Source: Chloroflexota bacterium
GTDB lineage: Bacteria; Chloroflexota; Anaerolineae; Promineifilales; Promineifilaceae
Direction of reading: 5' to 3'
Length of the DNA: 35,791 bases
NCBI GenBank assembly: GCA_017993775.1
Contig: JAGOMA010000048.1
Coordinates: 1 to 35,791, forward strand
Of this stretch, positions 15,785 through 24,523 are shown in pieces (position 1 is the stretch's first letter; the number at the start of each line of letters is the position of its first letter). Both the position numbers and the translations under genes were made by a program. The notes below the pieces were generated by a model that had not been told where the DNA came from, ran no database searches, and was given only the letters and a program-made list of their open reading frames with translations.

Positions 15785-17461
15785 CTAGGCCTCACGCTGT
15801 CGGCGGACCACCCCACCCACGTCCAGGAGCAGTCCCAACTGCGCCGTCGCTTCGCGCAGCGCTTCCCAATCGTCTTGGCGAACCATCACCGCCAAATCTC
15901 CCAGGCTTTCGCCTAAAAACGGCCGTGTCTTAGGATTTGCACGCAGTGTTTCCAAAATGCCCGCTTCCCGCACGCGCAGGATAACGGCCGTTTCCAACCG
16001 TCCTTCCACACCCCGCTCCGCCCAACGCGCCACCGAACGCTTTACGCTGACGGGCAACGGCCGTCCGCTGGCCTCTTCCAAAAATTGCAAAATCCGGTCA
16101 GCGGCAATCCCCTGCTGCTGCGCCACCGTCAACGCCGCCGGCGTCAGGCGATAGCTGTACGGCTGCCCCGCCGCCACCGGCTCGGCTTCGCTGATGCGCG
16201 CCACCTGGAACCGTTGGTAACGATCCGCATTGTGCGGCACCAAAATAGAAGCATCCGCCTGCACCACCAACGGCACGCGCACCTCGTCGGAAGCTGGCGG
16301 CTGATCTTGCAGCCAACCCAGCGCGCGCGGCGTCAGGCGAAACACGCCGCCGTCCTCGTCACTGGTTTCCACCAAACCCAGCCAAAACAACGGCCCCTGC
16401 ACCAGAAAACGCAGCAGCCGCCCTTCCACCAGCTCCCAATTGGCAAAACTGGTCACGTAAGCGTCGCTGTCCACATCGCGAAGATACCAGGTGTCATAAT
16501 TGCCGTCTGGGCGCTGAAAATCCGGGTCGGCTCCTTTTATCTGGCCGACCAAATCGGCCAGACGATACCATTCCTCGCTGCGCGGCAGGTGGTCGAGCAG
16601 CGTGGATCGCGCCAAAATGGGATCATTGCTCCAGCCTTCACCTTCGCAGCGCAGATTGGGGGTGTGGCACAGGTCGTTCCAAATGGAGCCGCTCCATGCT
16701 TCAGCCATGTCGCGCAGTTGGGCTTCACGGCTTTGTTTGAGCCAGGAAACGGCCGTGCGGGTTGGCCGCAGCACATTGTCGGTCTGGCGCAGTAAGCCCA
16801 TCTCATCGGCCAGGGTCATGAGCAAAGAGAGGCGGTCTGAATTGGCGTCGCCCAACAACGGCCGTATTCCGGCCAACGATTCTGGTCCCAGGCTGGTGGT
16901 TTGGGCGGCGGCTAACAGCGTGGTCAGGTCATCGACGGCGTCGTGAACGGCCGTGTTCACCCCTTTGGGCGCATGAACAGACAGCAAAATGGAGGTGGGG
17001 GCAACGGCCGTCTCAGCCACAACCTTCACCCCGGCTGGCGGAAATTGGGCCAACAATTCACCCGGCAAATAATAAAACTCAATCAGCCCTTCGGCCGTCT
17101 CATCAAACCCACGATACAGAAACCCGCGATACCACAACGACTCTGCCGGACTGACCGGATCAAACCACGGCTCTTCCCGTTCTAACCGCCCCGGTCCCAT
17201 CAGACGCACTTCGCCGTGCGTGCGGCTGTAGGTAGCCACCGGCAGTTGTCCGCCAGCCTGAATGAGATCTCTGAGCGCGGCTCCCTCTTCCGGGGAAAGA
17301 TACAGCAGCTCCTGCGGCATATCCAACTGGGCCAGCGCCTGCGCCAAAACCTTCACGCAGGCCACTTTATCCAGTCCGGTCAGGTCCATCTCCCACCACT
17401 CGCCGATCACTCGTAAAACGATCAATTCATGGTCATTCAGGGCTTGTTCAAGGGCGCGCAT
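15785..17461 (-). CDS. Helicase-associated (XPB/Ssl2-like) domain protein without helicase motor
   Basis: 558 residues. The part around residues 395-490 (VVQADASILVPHNADRY, YRLTPAALTVAQQQGIAADR, ILQFLEEASGRPLP) matches the helicase C-terminal-like domain described in bacterial XPB/Ssl2-type proteins (Pfam Helicase_C_3, from memory). No Walker A or DEAD/DEAH motif is visible, so it lacks an ATPase motor. The N-terminal third looks like winged-helix repeats. A DNA-binding or regulatory role is possible but unproven. AGGAG precedes the start, which lies 9 bases after the stop of the lipid kinase gene, so the two are an operon. Confidence 0.7.
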   Translation of the reverse strand: MRALEQALNDHELIVLRVIGEWWEMDLTGLDKVACVKVLAQALAQLDMPQELLYLSPEEGAALRDLIQAGGQLPVATYSRTHGEVRLMGPGRLEREEPWFDPVSPAESLWYRGFLYRGFDETAEGLIEFYYLPGELLAQFPPAGVKVVAETAVAPTSILLSVHAPKGVNTAVHDAVDDLTTLLAAAQTTSLGPESLAGIRPLLGDANSDRLSLLMTLADEMGLLRQTDNVLRPTRTAVSWLKQSREAQLRDMAEAWSGSIWNDLCHTPNLRCEGEGWSNDPILARSTLLDHLPRSEEWYRLADLVGQIKGADPDFQRPDGNYDTWYLRDVDSDAYVTSFANWELVEGRLLRFLVQGPLFWLGLVETSDEDGGVFRLTPRALGWLQDQPPASDEVRVPLVVQADASILVPHNADRYQRFQVARISEAEPVAAGQPYSYRLTPAALTVAQQQGIAADRILQFLEEASGRPLPVSVKRSVARWAERGVEGRLETAVILRVREAGILETLRANPKTRPFLGESLGDLAVMVRQDDWEALREATAQLGLLLDVGGVVRRQREA

Positions 17462-17470
17462 ACACTTCTC

Positions 17471-18376
17471 CTAATAAACCACCTCAATGGCGGCGGGCAT
17501 ACTCGTAATTGTTACCTGGCGAAGCTTGTCTTCCGTGAAGGCGAACATTTCGCCGTCGATGTGGATGGGCGCGGGTTCCACCAGGCGAATGGTGATCTGT
17601 TGGCTGCGGCGCATGGTTACATGGCGGCTGTAAATGTGGGTTCCTTTAACCGCCTGCAACAACATTTGCAGCATAATCAGGCGGCCCACAGGGTTCACCA
17701 GACAACTGTCGATGAGGTTATCGTCCTGGCGGGCGTCCGGCGTCAGTAGAAAGCCGCCGCCGCCGCGCGGCCCTACGCCTAATGCCAAGAATAAGATTCT
17801 CTGGGCAACTGGTTCGCCATCAAACGCCATTTCTAACTGTGGGGTATCGTAATAGAAGGCGATGCTATGCAGCACGGCTAAAAAATACTTTAAAAAGCCG
17901 TGGATATGGGTGATTTTGATGGTTTGCACCACTACGCGGGCGTCGAAGCCAATGCCGAAGTTGTTGTCGAAGATTTGGGCACGGCCGTTTTCATCTTCAA
18001 TTCGGGCCAGATCGACCCATTTACTCTGGCCGGCAAACAGACGGGTTACGGCCGTTGGCCAATCTGCCGCCACGCCGCTGCAAAAAGCAAAATCATTGCC
18101 AGATCCCAACGGTATCACGCCCAATTTAGCCACCGGCTTGCCCTCAGCCATCAGGCCATTGACCACTTCGTGTACAGTGCCATCGCCGCCCGCCGCCACA
18201 ACCAGATCGTACCCGGCGGCGGCGGCTTCTCGCGCCAATTGTTCAGCGTGTCGCGGCCGCTGCGCCAACACCAATTCCAGTTGTCCAAAGGGTTTGGCGG
18301 CCTGGAGAATGCCGGTTTGTAGCTGGGCAGCACGGCCGTTATCGGCGGCCGGGTTCAAAATCACTTTTACGCGCAT
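17471..18376 (-). CDS. Diacylglycerol kinase-family lipid kinase (YegS/DgkB-like)
   Basis: 301-residue cytoplasmic lipid kinase. N-terminal NPAADNGRAAQ, the nucleotide-binding VVAAGGDGTVHEVVNGL (about 58-74) and IPLGSGNDFA (about 87-96) are the family hallmarks; the C-terminal beta-sandwich includes DGEPVAQRILFLALG and HIDGEMF. It phosphorylates diacylglycerol, sphingoid bases or a related lipid; the substrate cannot be told from sequence. Start supported by GGAG. First gene of a two-gene minus-strand operon. Confidence 0.9.
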   Translation of the reverse strand: MRVKVILNPAADNGRAAQLQTGILQAAKPFGQLELVLAQRPRHAEQLAREAAAAGYDLVVAAGGDGTVHEVVNGLMAEGKPVAKLGVIPLGSGNDFAFCSGVAADWPTAVTRLFAGQSKWVDLARIEDENGRAQIFDNNFGIGFDARVVVQTIKITHIHGFLKYFLAVLHSIAFYYDTPQLEMAFDGEPVAQRILFLALGVGPRGGGGFLLTPDARQDDNLIDSCLVNPVGRLIMLQMLLQAVKGTHIYSRHVTMRRSQQITIRLVEPAPIHIDGEMFAFTEDKLRQVTITSMPAAIEVVY

Positions 18377-18440
18377 GCGGCTTTTCTCCGTTATAGTACC
18401 AATCGCCTATTGGGAACCTGCTGCCTTGTCGTTACCAGTC

Positions 18441-18463
18441 ACAGGGTCAGAATTGTACCCTGT
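18441..18463. repeat. Inverted repeat in the divergent region upstream of the large cluster
   Basis: Perfect 7-base arms ACAGGGT (18441-18447) and ACCCTGT (18457-18463) flank a 9-base centre. It lies between the lipid kinase start and the promoter at 18515, in a 268-base gene-free region (18377-18644), and could be an operator for either direction. Confidence 0.4.
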
Positions 18464-18514
18464 TTCCTCCTCTGGCACAGATCGCCGACCCCTTATATAT
18501 GCCGGTATCATTGC

Positions 18515-18543
18515 TTTACACCCTTATACAAACGTGTTATACT
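18515..18543 (+). promoter_or_regulatory. Sigma-70-type promoter of the 18645-27305 cluster
   Basis: A -35 TTTACA (18515-18520), a 17-base spacer and a -10 TATACT (18538-18543) preceded by the extended TG at 18535-18536. Transcription would start near 18550, leaving a leader of about 95 bases. This is one of the clearest promoters in the window. Confidence 0.65.
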
Positions 18544-18644
18544 CGCGCCAACATATTATGTTACGTTAACGACGGGTTCAATGCTGAATTTCCACACAAT
18601 CTGCCACCAGCGACTACCCTTTTATGCAGCGAGAAAAGTGTGCC

Positions 18645-18923
18645 ATGAATCAGGGATTGCCTGATCAGACCACAACGGAACGAGACGCCTTTATCGACCA
18701 GTTGGCTGCTGCTTTTTGTCGGCGCGGTCTGCGGCTGCCCGCGCTTGTTGCTCTGGAAGCAGGCCAACCGTTAGCCTTTTTAGGCGGCCAAATTTTGTGG
18801 ATGGCCGAACCGGCGCTGTCGCTGTTGGTAAAGAGCAAGACGATCCGCCAAACAGCCCATTTATTGGAAGACCCAACGGCCGTTGCCGCCCTGGTATACC
18901 GCCTGGAGCATGAAACCCCATGA
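18645..18923 (+). CDS. Small conserved-looking hypothetical protein
   Basis: 92 residues from ATG 18645 (MNQGLPDQTT), which has a GAGAAAAG purine stretch upstream; an in-frame ATG at 18624 has none. One mainly helical domain with a hydrophobic middle (ALEAGQPLAFLGGQILWMAE, then PALSLLV), not clearly a membrane span. I do not recognise the family. Its stop overlaps the next start in ATGA, so it is translationally coupled to the DUF6754-like membrane gene and probably works with it. Confidence 0.7.
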   Translation: MNQGLPDQTTTERDAFIDQLAAAFCRRGLRLPALVALEAGQPLAFLGGQILWMAEPALSLLVKSKTIRQTAHLLEDPTAVAALVYRLEHETP

Positions 18924-19666
18924 CAAACCTTGTGCCTTTGGTGATCATTGTTCTGGTGGCTGTGTCGATTTTGTTAGGAAGTCGGCGATTGGCTCAGCGA
19001 GAAGGCCCGGCGTTACGGCCGTTAGCCGGCTACACCGCGCTCAAAGGACAGGTCGGCCGAGCCATCGAAAGCGCCAGCCAATTACACATCAGCCTGGGAC
19101 GCGCCAGCCTGACCGGCGCCGCCAGCACCACCAGCGTCGCCGCCCTGGCCGTGTTAGACAGACTTGCCGAAGAAGGGTGCGCCAACGACACCCCCCCCAT
19201 CACCACCGTCGGCGATGGAACCCTGCTGCCCCTGGCCGAAAACAATCTGCGCCACGCCGCCGAATATGCCAGCAGCTCTAACGGCATCCCTGCCGGAACC
19301 GCCCGTTTCATCGCCAGCCGCAACGACGCCTTCGCCTACGCTGGTGGCGTAGCCAGCGTTATCCAACAAGAGAAAATTTTGGGCAGCATCATGGTGGGGC
19401 ATTTTGGCCAGGAACTGGCCATTGTCGCCGAAGTCGCCGCCCGCAATCAAGTGCAACAAATTATAGGCTCAGACGATCCCCTGGCATTGGCCGCAGCCGT
19501 ACCCGTCACCGACAACCTGATGATTGGCGAAGAAATGCTGGCAGCGCCAGCGTATATGCAAGGGAAACCGGCCCAGTTAGCCAGCCTGCAACTTCAAGAT
19601 ATATTGCGCATTCTCATCAGCCTGACCATTTTGGGTCTGGCTATTTATCGTTTTGCTGGCGGTTAA
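18920..19666 (+). CDS. DUF6754-like membrane protein of unknown function
   Basis: 248 residues. One N-terminal membrane span (about 4-20), a long middle domain rich in Ala, Ser and Gly (about 30-215), and a second span at about 227-244 ahead of a short tail. The middle segment with GRASLTGAASTTSVAALAVL, FIASRNDAFAYAGG and MVGHFGQELAIVAE resembles the family called DUF6754 in Chloroflexota and some archaea; that name is from memory and should be verified. It overlaps the upstream gene by ATGA and is followed by another membrane protein 21 bases on, suggesting a multi-subunit membrane complex. Confidence 0.75.
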   Translation: MTNLVPLVIIVLVAVSILLGSRRLAQREGPALRPLAGYTALKGQVGRAIESASQLHISLGRASLTGAASTTSVAALAVLDRLAEEGCANDTPPITTVGDGTLLPLAENNLRHAAEYASSSNGIPAGTARFIASRNDAFAYAGGVASVIQQEKILGSIMVGHFGQELAIVAEVAARNQVQQIIGSDDPLALAAAVPVTDNLMIGEEMLAAPAYMQGKPAQLASLQLQDILRILISLTILGLAIYRFAGG

Positions 19667-19687
19667 GCCGGCCTGTAAGCGGTCGTT

Positions 19688-20326
19688 ATGTTTAGACGCG
19701 GTTTTCCACTCATCATTGCCATCAGCTTCGGCGGGCTTACTCTGATCAGCCTGCTGTTTTCCATTCCTGAAATTAGCAGCCTGATTTTGGAGTGGGCCAG
19801 TTTTCTGGCCGCAGTGGCGCTGTTGTTGGGCGCCATCAACTTGTTAAGCGTCCATACGCACCGTCTGGCCGGGCACCGACCGGTTGGCGGGCAAAATATG
19901 TACAGCGCCGCTCTGGTTATTAGCATGTTGGTTGTTTTTGGCTTGGGGATGACAGACCTGATCGGCATGACGAACAACAGCGTTGGCGTTGTGTTTAATT
20001 GGATTCAGGCGCCGTTGGAAGCGGCTCTGGCTTCTTTATTGGCCTTTTTCTTGCTGCTCTCCGGGATTCGCTTGTTTCAGCGGCAGCGCACCATGTCGTC
20101 GATTTTGTTTCTGGTAACGGCCGTACTCATTCTGCTCAGCAATGCGCTCATCGCCAGCCCTATCCTGCCTCAAAGCATCAGCAGCTTGTTCCAACAACTG
20201 CGCGATCTCATTCAAAGCATCATCGTCACTTCCGGCATGAGAGGTATTTTGATTGGGGTGGCTTTAGGCGCAATTACCTTGAGCATCCGCCTGTTACTTG
20301 GCCTGGAACGGCCGTATAACAAATGA
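19688..20326 (+). CDS. Six-span integral membrane protein, unknown function
   Basis: 212 residues, almost all membrane: hydrophobic spans near 5-25, 33-55, 72-95, 105-130, 138-162 and 183-205. No known motif recognised. The gene ends in an ATGA overlap with the large zinc-ribbon protein gene, so the two are translationally coupled and likely partners. Another six-span protein is encoded at 23876-24523; the two may be related or form a pair, but their sequences do not clearly align by eye. Confidence 0.75.
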   Translation: MFRRGFPLIIAISFGGLTLISLLFSIPEISSLILEWASFLAAVALLLGAINLLSVHTHRLAGHRPVGGQNMYSAALVISMLVVFGLGMTDLIGMTNNSVGVVFNWIQAPLEAALASLLAFFLLLSGIRLFQRQRTMSSILFLVTAVLILLSNALIASPILPQSISSLFQQLRDLIQSIIVTSGMRGILIGVALGAITLSIRLLLGLERPYNK

Positions 20327-23300
20327 TTAGAAAAACCATTTGCCAGGAGTGCAACACTCCCAACACCCCAGGCGGCAAATTTTGCAGCAATTGCGGCGCG
20401 CGCCTACCTAAAAGCACCAGCATCCTATGCCCCCGCTGCCAGACTCCCAATCCATCCAGCAATTTTTATTGCGACAGCTGCGGCTCTCGCCTGGTTCAAG
20501 AAGAAATCCCTCTGCCAGAACAACCTGCGCCCGAAGAAGATTTGCCCACCAGCGCCAAAATGTTCTCCCTGCCATCCCGCAAACCTGGCGATACCGGCGA
20601 ATTAAACGCCGAAAACGTGATGGATTGGCTGATGTCCGGGCAAGGTGACGCATCCGACACCAACGCGAAACCTCAAACCGATACCGGCAAACTGCCCCGC
20701 CTGTCTGATCTGACGCCGGAGCAGCGCGGCAAAACCGACGACTTACCGGCCTGGCTGGTGGACTCCGACAGCCAGGAATTCCTTATCGAAGCCCCAGAAG
20801 ATATTACCACCGAACACTTCCTGAACATGATCAAACAGATCGATGAGGAAGAGCGCAAAAAATTAACCGGCATGTTGTCTGATCCTGCGCTGACCGGCAA
20901 AGGGGGCAAACTGCCGGATTGGCTGCAAGAATTTGTCCAATCGGCCGAAGAAACCGGGCAAAAACCTCCGCCAAAAGCGACGCCGCCATCGAAGCCTCAG
21001 GCCGGTAAACGCGGAACGAGCAGTCAGCCGGGCGCTGACGCTGAGGACCTTGATTGGTTGAGCGAACTCGGTCCGCTGAACACCGACATGCTGGCTCATC
21101 CGGTTGAGCAGCCTCAGATTCGCCCGCCGCAAGGCGCAGCGAACAACGATTTGCCCGACTGGTTGGGTGAGATGGAACCGCCCAATACAGAGATGCTTGC
21201 ACGGCCGTCTTTCGCCGCCGACGAACTCTCCGTTGAGGCTATCTTATCCGGCGAAGGCCCGACCGAAGGCATACCCGATTGGCTGGCGGCCACAGGCGCG
21301 CCAGATACAGACAGGCTTTCCCATCCCGTAACCGCCGCAAAATTTGATGAAGAAGAATCCGAAGAAGATTACCCGGAATGGCTTGTAAAGCCGCCAGACA
21401 CCAGCGAACTGGCGCTGCCGGCTGCGCCCAAACAGGTAGAAAGCGCCGTCGCCGCCGATTCTCTGGCAAAAAAATCAGTCACGGACTGGTTGGCCGGTTT
21501 TGAAGATGACGATGAAGATGCAGGTGAAGTGGCCGAAGTGGCTGAAGAAGAAGATGATGATGAATTTGACAACATCTTCGCGGAAACGGCCGTCACCCCC
21601 ATCGAAGAAACAAAAACCCGCAAAACACTCACCGATTGGCTCGGAGAATTGAGCAGCCGCGATGCAGCGGAACCATCTGACGCAGAAGCGGCAGAAGAAC
21701 CCGAACCTGCCGCAGGAACATTGCCCGACTGGTTGGGGTCGTCAGAGCCGGAAACGCCCACAGAAGATGAAACTTCTCTGAGTTTTGGCATGACGGGTCC
21801 GCTGCCAGACTGGCTGGACGAATTAGAACCCACAGACGCCAAACCAGCTTCAGCCGAAGAAACCCTCGTGGCCGGGATGCTGGACGATTTGTTAGGACCA
21901 GCCCTGCCGCAAGAAACATTTCTAGATGAAGCACTTGAAGACGAAGCCGAGGCGCTCACAACTGCCGCCTCGTTCAGCGAATTCCCACCCGATGCCCAAC
22001 CGCTCAATGTTAACGAGGAACCGGATTGGTTAAGCGAATTAGCGGCTTTTGATCCGAATGCGGCGGCCGATGAATTTGTGGCTGAACCCGCGCCGACCGC
22101 TGCAAACGAGACAACGGCCGTTGAAGAGTCCTTATTTGCAGATTCATTAAGCGACAGCACCTGGCGCGACAGCACCTGGCGCGACAGCACCTGGCGCGAC
22201 AGCACCTGGCGCGACAGCACCTGGCGCGACGTGCCCGACGAGAGGGAAACGGCCGTTTCCACCCTCGACGACATCCCTCTTGGCAACGCCGGAGACGAAG
22301 AATGGGCCGATCTGGACGAAATTCTGGGTGATGCAAGCACCGAAAAAGAAGAGTTTGTTGATTGGCTGGATGAATTTGCCGACACGTCTGACGCTTCCTT
22401 GATGCTGGATTCATCATTCGATGCGGACGACGAATCTACACAAGAAAAACCGCTCATCTCCACCGGAGAACTGCCAGAGTGGATCGCGTCCTTACGCCCG
22501 GAAGACACCAGCCAACTAGACAGCCTACTGCCGTCTGCCCTGCCCACAGCTGAGGACAATCTGTACGCCATTGCTGCGGATGAACTGGGAGACGCCGATT
22601 TGCCGGAGTGGCTGAGCGACACGGCCGTTACCACGCCAGAAAAACCGGTCACCACCCTGGTTGGGGCGGAGCTGCCGGTTTGGATAGACACAGAAAGCGA
22701 CCTCGGCGAGCCATCCAGCGAATTGGCATCTATTCTGGCCGATTTGCCAACTGCGCCGCCGCCAGAAGATCTGCTGCAAAAAGCGGAAATCCCACAGTGG
22801 ATTCAAGATTTAAAACCCGCCGAATTAACCGGCAAACCCACCGCCGCCCCCGATTTCAAACTGGAAACGACAGGGCCGTTGGCCGGCATGCCCGGCGTGG
22901 TAAAAGTAGAACCCATCGTGGCCATGCCCCGCGCCATCATCCCCGCCGACCAGTTTACCATCACCAAAGAGCAGCAGCAGCAAGCGCGCCTGTTACGCCA
23001 ACTGGTGCAGGAAGAACATCAATCTACGGCGCGAGCGTATGGCGCCGGCACGACGGCGAGCAAAAACGGACTGCGCCTGCTGCTGGCGGTGGTCCTATTT
23101 GCCGCAGTGATCTTCGCCTTACTGGGGCCAGATTTATTGGCCGGCAAGCCGCCATCTTCTTTGTCCGCGGCAGGTGATGGGGTACACACGGCCGTTACCG
23201 CCGCCGCCGGCAAGCCGGTGCTGATTGCTTTTGAATACACACCCGCCATGTCCGGCGAACTGGATGTGGCCGCGCGCCTGCTGCTGAGCCAGTTACAAGA

Positions 23301-23865
23301 CAACGGCAGCCAGATTATTACCGTCAGCCAATCAGCGGGAGGAACGGCCGTGGCCGAAACCCTCACCCAATCCCTAGAGAACCCGCCCATCCACATCGGC
23401 ATGTTGGTTGGCGAAGCCATCGGGCTGCGGCAACTGGGCAACTGCCTGGGCAGCCAGCGAACAACCTGCGTCACCCTGCAAGGCCGCAGCCTAAACGCCA
23501 ACACCCAGGCGGCCCTTCAAGACCTCGGTTTAATTATCGTGCTGACCGGCGAACGCGACAGCCTGGTCAACTGGCTGGAACAAATCGACCCCAACACCGA
23601 TATCCCAATCATTGCCGGCGTCACCCAATCGCTTGGTCCCGTGGCTGCACCTTATTACGCCAGCGGCCAGCTTCAGGGCATGTTAGACGGCTTACCAGAC
23701 ACCATCGCCCTGGCCAACCGCTACGGGTCATCGGCAGATTTGACCCAGGCTGAGGCTCAATTAAGCGCGCAGAGCCTTATCCAACTGGCCGCCGCCCTTC
23801 TCCTGATCATTGGCGCACTGGCGCTGGCCGCCAACCGTAAAAAGTCGTCTACGCAAGGACAATGA
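20323..23865 (+). CDS. Giant zinc-ribbon membrane protein with repeated (D/E)WL motifs
   Basis: 1180 residues. The N terminus has two zinc ribbons (Cys7/10/21/24 and Cys36/39/50/53). Residues about 60-900 are acidic and probably disordered, broken by about 17 short hydrophobic motifs of the form LPDWL/IPEWL/LTDWL, four of which are followed by an NTEMLARP-type segment; five exact DSTWR repeats lie at about 611-635. A membrane span at about 917-938 leads to an extracytoplasmic alpha/beta domain (about 945-1150, opening GKPVLIAFEYTPAMSGEL), then a second span and a short basic tail. By topology the zinc ribbons and the (D/E)WL array face the cytoplasm, where the motifs could dock partner proteins. 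Function unknown; scaffold or sensor is inference. It overlaps the upstream gene by ATGA. Confidence 0.85.
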   Translation: MIRKTICQECNTPNTPGGKFCSNCGARLPKSTSILCPRCQTPNPSSNFYCDSCGSRLVQEEIPLPEQPAPEEDLPTSAKMFSLPSRKPGDTGELNAENVMDWLMSGQGDASDTNAKPQTDTGKLPRLSDLTPEQRGKTDDLPAWLVDSDSQEFLIEAPEDITTEHFLNMIKQIDEEERKKLTGMLSDPALTGKGGKLPDWLQEFVQSAEETGQKPPPKATPPSKPQAGKRGTSSQPGADAEDLDWLSELGPLNTDMLAHPVEQPQIRPPQGAANNDLPDWLGEMEPPNTEMLARPSFAADELSVEAILSGEGPTEGIPDWLAATGAPDTDRLSHPVTAAKFDEEESEEDYPEWLVKPPDTSELALPAAPKQVESAVAADSLAKKSVTDWLAGFEDDDEDAGEVAEVAEEEDDDEFDNIFAETAVTPIEETKTRKTLTDWLGELSSRDAAEPSDAEAAEEPEPAAGTLPDWLGSSEPETPTEDETSLSFGMTGPLPDWLDELEPTDAKPASAEETLVAGMLDDLLGPALPQETFLDEALEDEAEALTTAASFSEFPPDAQPLNVNEEPDWLSELAAFDPNAAADEFVAEPAPTAANETTAVEESLFADSLSDSTWRDSTWRDSTWRDSTWRDSTWRDVPDERETAVSTLDDIPLGNAGDEEWADLDEILGDASTEKEEFVDWLDEFADTSDASLMLDSSFDADDESTQEKPLISTGELPEWIASLRPEDTSQLDSLLPSALPTAEDNLYAIAADELGDADLPEWLSDTAVTTPEKPVTTLVGAELPVWIDTESDLGEPSSELASILADLPTAPPPEDLLQKAEIPQWIQDLKPAELTGKPTAAPDFKLETTGPLAGMPGVVKVEPIVAMPRAIIPADQFTITKEQQQQARLLRQLVQEEHQSTARAYGAGTTASKNGLRLLLAVVLFAAVIFALLGPDLLAGKPPSSLSAAGDGVHTAVTAAAGKPVLIAFEYTPAMSGELDVAARLLLSQLQDNGSQIITVSQSAGGTAVAETLTQSLENPPIHIGMLVGEAIGLRQLGNCLGSQRTTCVTLQGRSLNANTQAALQDLGLIIVLTGERDSLVNWLEQIDPNTDIPIIAGVTQSLGPVAAPYYASGQLQGMLDGLPDTIALANRYGSSADLTQAEAQLSAQSLIQLAAALLLIIGALALAANRKKSSTQGQ
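22153..22227 (+). repeat. Five exact 15-base tandem repeats (DSTWR)
   Basis: GACAGCACCTGGCGC occurs five times in a row without any base change, encoding DSTWR x5 in the zinc-ribbon protein. Perfect identity suggests recent expansion. The unit keeps the reading frame, so copy-number change would alter only the spacer length. Confidence 0.95.
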
Positions 23866-23875
23866 CAAAACAGAC

Positions 23876-24523
23876 ATGAATGACACATTGGGTCTTGTGA
23901 TTGGTTTTATTTTAACGCTTTTGATATACAGCTATGTCATTGGCGACAATCCTGCTTACCGGTTAGCTGTACACATTTTGGTGGGCGTCAGCGCCGCCTA
24001 TGCCGCTGTTTTGGTGCTGCGGCAAGCTATTCTGCCCGTATTTGCTCAGTTGGCGGTAAACCCGCTGAGTATCAACTCGCTGTTATGGTTAGTGCCCATT
24101 TTGTTGGCTATGTTATTGATTTTGCAGCGGCTGCCCCGCTTTGCCTGGTTGGGCGACAATGCCACTGCTCTGTTGGTGGGTGTTGGCGCAGCCATCGCTC
24201 TGGTGGGCGCTATCACCGGCACGCTCTTACCGCAAATTCTGGTCTTTAGCGATGCTGGGAACACATCTTTATCGCCGATACAAGGAATCGTTACGGCCGT
24301 GCTGACAGTTTGCACCTTACTGACGTTCCATTTTACCGGCAAGAAAAATGACCAAGGAGAATGGGTACGGCCGTTTTGGCAGCGTGGTTTCGTTCAAATC
24401 GGACAAGCCGTTCTCATGATCACCTTTGGCGCGCTTTTTGCCGGCTTACTCAGCACCAGCCTGGTGCTGCTAACCGAACGAGTCGGTTACTATTTCGCGC
24501 AGTTTATGCTGATGCTCCAATGA
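23876..24523 (+). CDS. Second six-span membrane protein of the cluster, unknown function
   Basis: 215 residues from ATG 23876 (MNDTLGLVIGFIL), with about six hydrophobic spans (near 4-23, 27-55, 63-84, 95-120, 135-157, 170-205). An in-frame ATG at 23810 would lie inside the preceding gene and add a basic non-hydrophobic segment, so it was not used; the ribosome site at 23876 is weak, with AAGGA about 15 bases away. Its stop overlaps the MutL-like start (ATGA). No family recognised. Likely part of the same membrane complex as its neighbours. Confidence 0.75.
   Translation: MNDTLGLVIGFILTLLIYSYVIGDNPAYRLAVHILVGVSAAYAAVLVLRQAILPVFAQLAVNPLSINSLLWLVPILLAMLLILQRLPRFAWLGDNATALLVGVGAAIALVGAITGTLLPQILVFSDAGNTSLSPIQGIVTAVLTVCTLLTFHFTGKKNDQGEWVRPFWQRGFVQIGQAVLMITFGALFAGLLSTSLVLLTERVGYYFAQFMLMLQ

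Noticed and set aside
21369..22691. 440-codon Ser-rich open frame on the minus strand
   Set aside because: Mirror of acidic codons in the zinc-ribbon protein (GAA/GAT read as TTC/ATC and shifted to Ser codons); no domain.
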